Positions 16,350 to 23,887 of a DNA stretch of 53,057 nucleotides are shown here, in pieces. The stretch is from an uncultured Bacteroidia bacterium (GTDB lineage Bacteria; Bacteroidota; Bacteroidia; Bacteroidales; F082), in NCBI GenBank assembly GCA_902767725.1, contig CACXIM010000014.1, forward strand, positions 1-53,057, in the 5' to 3' direction. The notes beneath the pieces are model-generated. The model was not told where the DNA came from, made no database searches, and saw only the letters and a list, made by a program, of their open reading frames with translations. Both the position numbers and the translations under genes were made by a program. Every line of letters starts with the position of its first letter. The stretch's first letter is position 1.

Positions 16350-18716
16350 ATGATTACACTCGACAAATTAAATATCGGTCAATCCGCACGCATCAAGGCC
16401 GTGGAAGGCGAAGGCCAACGCCGCCAGCACTTCCTTGACATGGGCCTCATCCCTGATGCTGTCGTCAAACTCGTGAAATTTGCGCCCTTGGGCGACCCTA
16501 TGGAAATCATGGTGCACGGCTATGCACTAACGCTCCGCAAAGCCGATGCTGCCCTCATTGGAGTTGAACCCAACGACGATGCCCCAACGGAAGAAAATAA
16601 CAGTGACTCCAGCCTTGACCGCCTCTATATCACATCTTTACATGACCACAACGCCCACCCTGGCTTGGGCGAGGCAGGCATCTACCACGACAAGACCCAT
16701 GAAACGCCACTTCCAAAAGGCACCAAACTCACTTTCGCCCTTGCCGGACAACAGAACTGTGGCAAGACGACCCTCTTCAACCAACTGACGGGAGCCAACC
16801 AACATGTGGGCAACTTCCCCGGTGTCACTGTCGACCGCAAGGACGGCACCATCAAAGGGCATCCTGAAACCTCCGTCACCGACCTGCCGGGCATCTATTC
16901 ACTATCGCCTTACACCTCCGAGGAAATCGTCTCGCGCGAGTTCATCATGAAAGAGAAGCCCAAGGCTATCATCAACATCGTGGACGCCAACAACATCGAG
17001 CGCAACCTTTACCTCACCATGCAGCTCATGGAGTTAGGTATGCCTATGGTACTGGCTCTCAACATGATGGATGAAGTGCGCAACAACGGCGGCAGCATCC
17101 TCGTCAACGAGATGGAGCAAATCCTCGGTCTGCCTGTGGTGCCTATCTCGGCGGCCAAGAACGAAGGCATCAACGAGCTCGTTGACCATGCCATACACAT
17201 CGCAAAATACCAAGAAGCGCCTGTGCGTCAGGACTTTTGCGACAAGGACGACCACGGTGGCGCCGTGCACCGCTGCCTGCACAGCATCATGCACCTCATC
17301 GAGGACCATGCCCAGCGTGCCGACATCCCCGTGCGTTTTGCCGCTTCCAAGCTCATCGAAGGCGACACCATCGTCATGGATGCGCTGCAACTCTCACAAA
17401 ACGAGAAAGAAACCCTAGAACACCTCATCCTCCAGATGGAAGAGGAACGCGGCCTCGACTGCGCCGCAGCCATGGCTGAGATGCGTTTTGCCTTCATCAA
17501 AAGGCTCTGCGACAAGACTGTGATGAAGCCCAAGGAAAGCAAGGAATACCAACGCAGCCGCAGCATCGACCGCATTCTGACAGGCAAGTGGACGGCCATC
17601 CCCATCTTCATCCTCGTGATGATGGGCATCATCTGGCTCAGCATCGATGCCATAGGCGCACCCTTGCAAGACTGGCTCGACCAAGGCATCTCGTGGCTCG
17701 CAGAGGTCACAGGCAACGCTTTGGCCAACTGGGACGTCAGTCCTGCGGTGCAGTCGCTTGTTGTCGACGGCATCTTTGGCGGCGTGGGCAGTGTGCTGAG
17801 TTTCGTGCCTATCATCATTCTGCTATTCTTCTTCCTCAGCCTGTTGGAGGACAGCGGATACATGGCGCGCGTGGCCTTCGTCAGCGACAGTTTCTTGCGA
17901 AAGCTCGGCCTCACCGGTCACAGCATCGTGCCTATGCTCATTGGTTTTGGCTGCACCGTGCCCGCTGTCATGTCGACGCGCACCTTGCATTCCACCCACG
18001 ATCGTTGGCGTACCATCCTACTGACACCTTTCATGAGTTGCTCGGCCAAGATCCCAATCTATGCCTTCTTCACCAGCATGTTCTTCCCGCATCACGGAGG
18101 GTTGGTGCTGATAGGCTTGTATCTCTTGGGTATCATCGTCGGCATCGTCACTGCGCTGTTCACCAAATGGTTCGGCAACAAAGGCGACGTGGCCCCCTTT
18201 GTCATGGAGTTGCCCAACTACCGCCTACCGAGCCTCAAGAACGTGGCGCACCTGCTGTGGGATAAGACCAAGGACTTCCTGCAGCGTGCCTTCACTGTCA
18301 TTTTCATTGCCTCTTTGGTGATTTGGCTCCTGCAAACCTTCGACTTCCACTTTCAGATGGTCGAGAATGGCGAAGGCAGCATGTTGGCCAGTGTAGCCGG
18401 TTGGATTGCTCCCGTCTTCCGTCCTTTGGGCTTGGGTGAATGGCAAATCGTCACCGCCTTGGTGAGCGGTTTCATGGCCAAAGAAAGCGTGGTGGCCACC
18501 CTCGAGGTGTTGAATGCCATGCCGTTGTTCACCACCGTCACAAGCATCTCCATGCTAGTCTTCTGCCTGCTCTACACACCATGCGTGGCTGCCATGGCCG
18601 CAGTCCGCCGTGAGTTGGGCACCAAATGGATGCTCTTCATCATCCTGTTCCAATGCGTAGTAGCTTGGATTTGTGCATGGTTGGCTTTCCTCATCGCTAA
18701 TGCCATCATCGCATGA
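16350..18716 (+). CDS. feoB: FeoA-FeoB fused ferrous iron transporter
   Basis: 788 residues from ATG 16350. An N-terminal FeoA SH3-like domain (about 1-75: LDKLNIGQSARIKAV, HFLDMGLIPDAVVKLVK) is joined by an acidic linker to FeoB. The G domain has G1 GQQNCGKTTLFNQLTG (about 133), TVDRKDG, G3 DLPGIYSLSPY and G4 NMMDE; the membrane part has two gate segments (GFGCTVPAVMSTRTL with the conserved Cys, and LLYTPCVAAMAAVRRE). It imports Fe2+ across the inner membrane with GTP hydrolysis. The FeoA-FeoB fusion is common in Bacteroidota. The small Cys-rich gene downstream overlaps by 4 bp. Confidence 0.95.
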   Translation: MITLDKLNIGQSARIKAVEGEGQRRQHFLDMGLIPDAVVKLVKFAPLGDPMEIMVHGYALTLRKADAALIGVEPNDDAPTEENNSDSSLDRLYITSLHDHNAHPGLGEAGIYHDKTHETPLPKGTKLTFALAGQQNCGKTTLFNQLTGANQHVGNFPGVTVDRKDGTIKGHPETSVTDLPGIYSLSPYTSEEIVSREFIMKEKPKAIINIVDANNIERNLYLTMQLMELGMPMVLALNMMDEVRNNGGSILVNEMEQILGLPVVPISAAKNEGINELVDHAIHIAKYQEAPVRQDFCDKDDHGGAVHRCLHSIMHLIEDHAQRADIPVRFAASKLIEGDTIVMDALQLSQNEKETLEHLILQMEEERGLDCAAAMAEMRFAFIKRLCDKTVMKPKESKEYQRSRSIDRILTGKWTAIPIFILVMMGIIWLSIDAIGAPLQDWLDQGISWLAEVTGNALANWDVSPAVQSLVVDGIFGGVGSVLSFVPIIILLFFFLSLLEDSGYMARVAFVSDSFLRKLGLTGHSIVPMLIGFGCTVPAVMSTRTLHSTHDRWRTILLTPFMSCSAKIPIYAFFTSMFFPHHGGLVLIGLYLLGIIVGIVTALFTKWFGNKGDVAPFVMELPNYRLPSLKNVAHLLWDKTKDFLQRAFTVIFIASLVIWLLQTFDFHFQMVENGEGSMLASVAGWIAPVFRPLGLGEWQIVTALVSGFMAKESVVATLEVLNAMPLFTTVTSISMLVFCLLYTPCVAAMAAVRRELGTKWMLFIILFQCVVAWICAWLAFLIANAIIA

Positions 18717-18883
18717 ACTGGCCAACTGTCATAGTATTGTTGGTTGTCCTGGCGATGGTCATTCTTGCCATCCGCACCATGCGAATGGGCAAAAGCCAAT
18801 GCTCTTGTGGCGAAAACGGAAAGAATGTTGAAAACAGCGGCAAATGCGCCTCTTGCGCGGCGGATTGTCCGTTCAAACGATAA
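18713..18883 (+). CDS. FeoB-associated Cys-rich membrane protein
   Basis: A 56-residue protein starting MNWPTVIVLLVVLAMVILA: one membrane helix followed by a short cytosolic tail with five Cys (QCSCG, KCASCAADCP). Its ATG overlaps the feoB TGA (ATGA). This matches the FeoB-associated Cys-rich protein family found after feoB; the Cys cluster may bind iron or an Fe-S centre near the transporter (inference). Confidence 0.85.
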   Translation: MNWPTVIVLLVVLAMVILAIRTMRMGKSQCSCGENGKNVENSGKCASCAADCPFKR

Positions 18884-18969
18884 ATAAACATACTTCATCA
18901 CACTGATTCTCTGCTATTTATAAAAACAAGTAACTATTCAGAATTAAACTACATTTATTTAAGCTTCTT

Positions 18970-19045
18970 AGCTGTAAGCTATCAGCCGTCAGCTATCAGC
19001 TCGGTAGCACCAAGGCTGACTGCTGATGGCTGACTGCTGACGGCC
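18970..19045. repeat. Imperfect inverted repeat of GCTATCAGC/GCTGACGGC units
   Basis: The left part has alternating GCTATCAGC and CGTCAGC units, the right part GGCTGACTGCTGATGGC and ACTGCTGACGGCC; the two arms pair imperfectly. This resembles a short repeat seen between genes in many environmental Bacteroidota (general knowledge). Confidence 0.55.
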
Positions 19046-19145
19046 AATTTTTCCTGCCTTTTCTGTAAACTAATTCTGCTCATCTACTTAGCAACTTTTT
19101 TCTACATAATCCAGATGAAAATGGACAGCATTCCTTTTTTATCCA

Positions 19146-19153
19146 TATCTTTG
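19146..19153 (+). promoter_or_regulatory. Promoter -7 box for the 19188 lipoprotein gene
   Basis: TATCTTTG followed by CTCCG, 34 nt before the ATG. Confidence 0.55.
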
Positions 19154-19187
19154 CTCCGCAAATCACAGTTCGTCCATTTTAAGGTAA

Positions 19188-20225
19188 ATGATGAAGAAGT
19201 ATTATATCTGGCCTTTAGTTTTGGCCTTACTTACATGGGTTCTTGCCTCTTGCGACCAAGAAGTGGAACCTGAACAACCCATCAATGTGCATGGCCAGTA
19301 TCATGCAGTGTATGTCGCTGATACCAACGACCTGCCTCACACCGACATCAACCTTGACGTGAAAAAGGTCACCGATTCCACGTATCTAGCCCAGATGGCT
19401 TTTTACCATTATTACAAAGACAATCTGCTATACTCGGAGGTCACAAATACGTGTGAACCCGTTATCAATAAAGACACAGTCCTCCTCAATTTCGTTATGT
19501 CAGAAGGAAAAAACACCGGGACGTCAAAGCCTTTGGATCACAAGCTGAACGTTGTGTTTCTTTACGACAACGATGTCCTTAAGTTGCTTTCTTCTTCCGA
19601 CAACAACATCCTGCCCGACGACATGCCTTTGTTTCACAAGGCTGTTACACGTGAGGATTCGGCTGCCATCCATTTCGATTCGCGGCTTCCAAGGACAACG
19701 ATGATTGATGGATTGCATTTCATCAATGGTCCTGTCAAAAGAGTTTGTGCTACTTCATCGACTGGCTTCACCTATTTCGAATATTATTTCGATGAGAAAG
19801 GCATTGTGACAGGCCACAAAGACAGCAACGGCAAAACATACGACTACGAAGTGGGCAATCTCGGCGATGGCGGTTATTATTCCTTCCTCAAGCATCAAGG
19901 ATGGAATGCCGAGTTGTCATACAATAGTGCCAACCAGCTTATTTCAGACAACACAAGGCGTAATCTGATTTCCTATTATTATGACCCTTACGGAAGGATG
20001 ACAGATGGCTATTACAAGAATTCCAGGACATTCTATTCTTTCGAGCTTCAATTTGATGCACATGGAACCCTTATCGGCATCTGGAATAAGAGTTCGGACA
20101 AATATGAAATGAAATACATCGTCCGGGAAACCGACAATTATGGCAATCCACTAGAGCAAAGCATTGATTATTGCAATGGACGTGTCTCCGCACCATACCA
20201 TTATGAATACGAGTATTACGAATAA
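19188..20225 (+). CDS. Lipoprotein of unknown function
   Basis: 345 residues with a lipoprotein signal (LLTWVLASCDQE; lipobox Cys about 22). The N-terminal half is a sheet-rich domain; the C-terminal half has Tyr/Gly-rich strands (FEYYFDEKGIVTGHKDSNGK, YYYDPYGRMTDGYY, YGNPLEQSIDYCNG) resembling the YD-like strand repeats of DUF4595-type Bacteroidota lipoproteins. No enzyme motif. It could start at 19188 or at the next ATG (19191). It is convergent with the B12 operon. Confidence 0.6.
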   Translation: MMKKYYIWPLVLALLTWVLASCDQEVEPEQPINVHGQYHAVYVADTNDLPHTDINLDVKKVTDSTYLAQMAFYHYYKDNLLYSEVTNTCEPVINKDTVLLNFVMSEGKNTGTSKPLDHKLNVVFLYDNDVLKLLSSSDNNILPDDMPLFHKAVTREDSAAIHFDSRLPRTTMIDGLHFINGPVKRVCATSSTGFTYFEYYFDEKGIVTGHKDSNGKTYDYEVGNLGDGGYYSFLKHQGWNAELSYNSANQLISDNTRRNLISYYYDPYGRMTDGYYKNSRTFYSFELQFDAHGTLIGIWNKSSDKYEMKYIVRETDNYGNPLEQSIDYCNGRVSAPYHYEYEYYE

Positions 20226-20288
20226 ACGGATTTTAGCACTCCTATTCAATTAGTCTAGTTTTTAGGACGCACTACCCTTTCAAGATTC

Positions 20289-21425
20289 TTATTCTTCCAC
20301 CAGATGGTAATACTTTGGCTGATAGCCTTCCCATTCATCCGTCAGCAATTCAGGATGGAAAAAATGAATGAAATCGGCCAACAATAAATCGGGCTCGCAC
20401 TGCGACTGCTCGAAATAACCCGTTGATAGGATGTCACAAACGATGATTTGGTGATTCTTGAACGCATCAAACAGTGGATAGACAGGACTTTCTTTCCCCA
20501 AGGACTCGTAGGTCATCGGGAAAGGATTGGAGTTGATGACGCGCCAATAGTCGGCATGCTGTGCCTTGGCGAGGATGCTCTCAGCATCCATCGGAACGCT
20601 GGCGGTTGATGGATTGTCTTTCCAAATGTAGTCGGCACCGGCATCGGCAAAGAGCTTGGCGATATAACTACGGCCACCCGCCACATACCACTGCCCGTTG
20701 AAGGCCAAGTCAGAGAACACTGTGGGACGGTGCTCCACCTCAGCACAAAGCGTTGAGAGGGCATTGTAGCGCTGCTCGATGTCGTCGAACCACGCGTCGG
20801 CCTTGTCCTCGCATCCTGCCAAGATGCCTATAACACGGATCCACTCGGCGCGGCCCAAAGGCGTATTCTCCATATAGTCCGCAAACGGAAACAGCACGGC
20901 ACCCGTGACATTGAGTCCGCCTTGGTTGCCGTCGAAATAAGGCGAATAGAGCAAAGCATCGGGCTGTAGCTGTATCATCCGTTCCACGTCGGCTGCAGCC
21001 TCCGTGCCGATGTCGTAGACCTTTCCCTCAGCAAGCAAAGCACGCATGGTGGAGTCTGTGACAAAACGGCCTTCCAGAATACCTTTCACACGTTCGATTT
21101 CTCCCAGACGAAGGAAAACAGCCCATTGCGTGGCCGAAAATGAAATCACCGACTTGACAGGAATCATAAGGACACCTTTCACATCTTGATCGACAGGCTT
21201 GGTCGTATCCTTGACAAAAGCGAACGAGCCCAAAGACAGTGTGGTGTCCCAAGGGCAAATCACTTCTGCACGATAGCCGTAGTCTTTCTCGTAAACCACA
21301 ATGTTTCGTGCATAGCGCATCAGATTGTCGCCTGTTTCCTTTTCAAAAGAATCATTGCCTTTAGGAGCACAAGCTGTAAACACGACAAACACTATCGCAC
21401 ACATAAGGTGCAAGATACAATTCAT
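20289..21425 (-). CDS. BtuF-like ABC-transporter substrate-binding lipoprotein (probable cobalamin)
   Basis: 378 residues from ATG 21425, with lipobox TACAPKG. It has the two-lobed class III periplasmic-binding-protein layout: ERVKGILEGRFVTD, EAAADVERMIQLQPDALLYSPYF (the equivalent of the 'P-D-lvi' strand), PLGRAEWIRVIGILAGCEDKADAWF, and a second lobe with FADAGADYIW. Bacterial BtuF/FhuD-like proteins share this. It is the last gene of the riboswitch-controlled operon, so cobalamin or cobinamide is the likely ligand; Fe-siderophore binding is the alternative. The upstream open frame (to 21554) lies over a repeat and is not used. No btuC or btuD follows. Confidence 0.8.
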   Translation of the reverse strand: MNCILHLMCAIVFVVFTACAPKGNDSFEKETGDNLMRYARNIVVYEKDYGYRAEVICPWDTTLSLGSFAFVKDTTKPVDQDVKGVLMIPVKSVISFSATQWAVFLRLGEIERVKGILEGRFVTDSTMRALLAEGKVYDIGTEAAADVERMIQLQPDALLYSPYFDGNQGGLNVTGAVLFPFADYMENTPLGRAEWIRVIGILAGCEDKADAWFDDIEQRYNALSTLCAEVEHRPTVFSDLAFNGQWYVAGGRSYIAKLFADAGADYIWKDNPSTASVPMDAESILAKAQHADYWRVINSNPFPMTYESLGKESPVYPLFDAFKNHQIIVCDILSTGYFEQSQCEPDLLLADFIHFFHPELLTDEWEGYQPKYYHLVEE

Positions 21426-21543
21426 ATTTGCACGCAGAATCCGCAGAAAACGCAGAATCCTATCGGCGACATAATTAGTGTCGCTTTGCGCTTCCCATAA
21501 TTCAGCGCATTCTGCGTGAGACAAATTACAAGCGTGAGGCATC
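21426..21543. repeat. Dispersed CGCAGAATCCGCAGAAAACGCAGA-type repeat region between CWC and BtuF-like genes
   Basis: The segment contains repeated CGCAGAA words (21434-21463) and a matching ATTCTGCGTG on the other side (about 21510-21520), forming an imperfect inverted repeat. It stays open in the BtuF frame, which creates a false N-terminal extension. Confidence 0.5.
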
Positions 21544-21708
21544 TTATTTTCCATTGATTTCCTCCAAACAGTCTTTACACACGCAATCGCTGTAATGCTC
21601 TTTTAAATAAGCTTTCGTGGCGTCGTTCAGTTTCACCTTCACGCACCAGCAGTCAATGGAATGCACGCATTCGAACGTTTTTCCGCAACGGGGACAGGTT
21701 TTGGTCAT
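21544..21708 (-). CDS. Small cysteine-rich CWC-family protein
   Basis: 54 residues from ATG 21708 (MTKTCPRCGKTFEC). Eight Cys are arranged as CPRC, C, CWC and CVCKDC, fitting the CWC domain family, presumed to bind zinc or another metal. It lies inside the B12 riboswitch operon between the BtuG-like and BtuF-like genes. Its role is unknown. Confidence 0.75.
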   Translation of the reverse strand: MTKTCPRCGKTFECVHSIDCWCVKVKLNDATKAYLKEHYSDCVCKDCLEEINGK

Positions 21709-21751
21709 TGTTGATTGTTGAATTGTTGAACTGTTGTCTGTTTTTAGAAAG

Positions 21752-21778
21752 TTTGGGCGGATTTGCAATCCGCCCAAA
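21752..21778. repeat. Perfect palindrome of the GGATTTGCAATCC family, copy 1
   Basis: Arms of 12 bp (TTTGGGCGGATT and its complement) around TGC. A partial second unit (GGGGATTTGCGACCCC) follows directly. Related copies are at 31378-31450 and 31992-32041. Confidence 0.7.
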
Positions 21779-21816
21779 CAGAGTTGGGGATTTGCGACCC
21801 CCTAAAAGAATATCAA

Positions 21817-22896
21817 TTATTTAAACAACATTGCACTGGGAATGATGCCTGCCTCGAATGAGTTCAGCAGCACACCATCGTTGGAATAACGATACACAGT
21901 ACCATTCATGGAATAGTTCTTTGCATCAGTAACATAGATGTCGCCCGTCCTGGGATCCACGGCCATGTTGTAGTACAGGGTTCCCGACTCGGCGGTGATG
22001 CGGAAGGTCTCCGACAAGTCCATGCTAGCCAAGTCGAAGCGACGCACTTCATTATTATAAATCATATAGAACTGATCGCCAGCAAGGTTAGACTTCAAGA
22101 CCTGCGCCGTGCCGTTGAACTCATAGCGACGTTGGGCCGTCTTCAGCATCGGATCGATTTCCCATAGCGAAGGGTTCTCGCCGTAGTCCATATCCCATGA
22201 GCGACCTTCGCAAAGCACCCACACATGGCCGTTCTTATCAACCACCATCGTGTTGGGCTCCTTGCCCACCTCGACATCGGCAACTTTCACGTCGTTGTTG
22301 ACATCGATGACCTGAACCGTGTTATAGCTGTCGTGCGAGTCAGCATTGATATAGTAGTAGGACCAATTGCTGACATATAGCTCATTGCCTACCTGCACCA
22401 TCTTTTCGGTGGTATTGCCTGTCTCGACAAAGCCCGCATGGGTCATATCCTCCGGATTGACAATCCAAAGGCCAGAGCCCATCAAGTCGCTGACGTATGC
22501 CTTGTTAGGCGCCACAAAGTGCATCTCACGAGGCGAATAGAAATCAGTGAGCTTGAAAGGCTTGGTGGTGTCGCACACCATCGTGTTGGCATTCACCTTA
22601 TAGATATAGTTGCTGTTATTGACAACGATATACAGTTGTCCGTCAACCAAGGCCATGCTTTGAGCCACATCGCCGAGTGGAGCATTGTTCACCTTGTAGA
22701 ACAAGTTGTTAACCACCGTGTCGGCCACAGGGTCATAGAACGTCAGCGAGGCGTTGGAGGCCTGATAGTTGCCTTCGTTGAGCAACAACACGCCTGAGCC
22801 AACGGTAAAGGTACTTGGATCGACAGGCTGGTCAGGCTTGCAAGAGAACAACAGCGCAGCGACAAAAGCCAACAATAACAGGTTTATTCTTTTCAT
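21817..22896 (-). CDS. BtuG-like beta-propeller surface lipoprotein (DUF5074-type)
   Basis: 359 residues from ATG 22896 with lipobox LLFSCKPD. Repeated blade-like strands (GQLYIVVNNSNYIYKVNANTM, NKAYVSDLMGSGLWIVNPEDM, NELYVSNWSYYYIN, GHVWVLCEG, GDIYVTDAKNYSMNGTVYRYS) indicate a seven-bladed YncE-like propeller, the fold of BtuG, which captures B12 on the cell surface of Bacteroides and hands it to BtuB (established for B. thetaiotaomicron). Placement under a cobalamin riboswitch strongly supports the call. The lipobox is followed by KPDQP, without an obvious strong acidic surface-export signal. Confidence 0.85.
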   Translation of the reverse strand: MKRINLLLLAFVAALLFSCKPDQPVDPSTFTVGSGVLLLNEGNYQASNASLTFYDPVADTVVNNLFYKVNNAPLGDVAQSMALVDGQLYIVVNNSNYIYKVNANTMVCDTTKPFKLTDFYSPREMHFVAPNKAYVSDLMGSGLWIVNPEDMTHAGFVETGNTTEKMVQVGNELYVSNWSYYYINADSHDSYNTVQVIDVNNDVKVADVEVGKEPNTMVVDKNGHVWVLCEGRSWDMDYGENPSLWEIDPMLKTAQRRYEFNGTAQVLKSNLAGDQFYMIYNNEVRRFDLASMDLSETFRITAESGTLYYNMAVDPRTGDIYVTDAKNYSMNGTVYRYSNDGVLLNSFEAGIIPSAMLFK

Positions 22897-22908
22897 CACT
22901 TATCGAAT

Positions 22909-23886
22909 TTATTGTTTCACAACACGTTTTGTAACGGTCATTCCATCAGCCTTGACGCGAACGAAATAAACACCTTCGTTCAGGTTGTCAAAGTTGATGA
23001 CTGAGGAATTGGAAGTCAAGACCAACTGGCCAACAAGATTGAATATCTCGACGGCTTGCAGATTTTCGGCGTTCACCGTCAGTCTCTCTTTTACGGGATT
23101 GGGATACAAAGCGATAGCAATCGTTTCGTTCTCTTGCACATCGTGGGCAATGTCATGAATCACGCCGACAGCATCGAGGTCCATACCACTGGAGGCGAAT
23201 CCCGTGGGCCAAGGGTCGTTGATGATATGCCCTTCCGAGTCGTAGGTGGCATATTGAGGGTCGATGTTGCCCACCACGTCGACAATGCGGACATGGGTGA
23301 TATGGTTTTTGTCGAGCAAGGCATTGTCCTCGACTTCGTCCAAGTCAAACGGAGTTCCATAAAATGCACCGTATTTACTGGCAAAATTATGGAGTTGTTC
23401 AGGAACGATGGAACCTGCATTACCCAATTGAGTTTCGGTTTGGACGTATGTAACAGCAGGAAAACGGAAGAAATTCTCGCCATCGGAGCTGACCTCCACG
23501 AAACCCAGCTCAAGTGCCCATGTATCTGGATTTTGCGCGTTGGCAAAACCATTCTCGAACACAGCGAAATCAGGGCCTATTCCATTACAAATGGGCGACT
23601 CGAAAGTCAAGGTGGCGGTGCCACCGTCACCAAGACTCACCACGTCCATCGTGCCGCCAGGCACGCCCAAGGCTAGCGTTTCTTCGCCAAATGAAGCAAG
23701 GCCGTTTTCCGGTTTGTCGATGCGCATTAGGCCACGTTCCACTGTGCAGCCCGTAGCCCAAGCCACGAAAGCCGAAGAGTCGGCATGCATGGCTGTGGTG
23801 CCGGGTTTGTCTTGCGCAGGCGCAAACTGTGCCCACAACGAAACCGGCACCATAGCCAACAGCAATATGGAGAGTCTCTTTATCAT
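22909..23886 (-). CDS. T9SS-type secreted protein, candidate B12-binding surface protein
   Basis: 325 residues from ATG 23886: signal peptide (LSILLLAMVPVSLWAQ), a domain with GDGGTATLTFE..NGIGPDFAVFENGF, FVEVSSDGENFFRFPAV, HITHVRIVDVVGN and ASSGMDLDAVGVI, and an intact T9SS type A C-terminal domain (LYPNPVKERLTV, VEIFNLVGQ, LNEGVYFVRVKAD, KRVVK). The VFENGF/DLDAVGV domain occurs in surface proteins encoded beside BtuG in Bacteroidota B12 loci (family knowledge, not checked). It would be exported by T9SS rather than as a lipoprotein. A function in B12 capture is inferred from operon and riboswitch. Confidence 0.75.
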   Translation of the reverse strand: MIKRLSILLLAMVPVSLWAQFAPAQDKPGTTAMHADSSAFVAWATGCTVERGLMRIDKPENGLASFGEETLALGVPGGTMDVVSLGDGGTATLTFESPICNGIGPDFAVFENGFANAQNPDTWALELGFVEVSSDGENFFRFPAVTYVQTETQLGNAGSIVPEQLHNFASKYGAFYGTPFDLDEVEDNALLDKNHITHVRIVDVVGNIDPQYATYDSEGHIINDPWPTGFASSGMDLDAVGVIHDIAHDVQENETIAIALYPNPVKERLTVNAENLQAVEIFNLVGQLVLTSNSSVINFDNLNEGVYFVRVKADGMTVTKRVVKQ

Positions 23887-23887
23887 T

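Larger units (their letters stand above)
18884..19187. other. 304-bp intergenic region with palindromic repeat and a promoter
   Basis: No gene seen. It holds the GCTATCAGC/GCTGACTGC repeat (18970-19045), A/T-rich flanks and the -7 box at 19146-19153 for the downstream lipoprotein gene. No clear feo terminator was found. Confidence 0.6.

Noticed and set aside
21426-21554. 43-residue N-terminal extension of the BtuF-like protein
   Set aside because: It would precede a complete lipoprotein signal, overlaps the CWC gene end and is encoded by an intergenic repeat; the start at 21425 is preferred.
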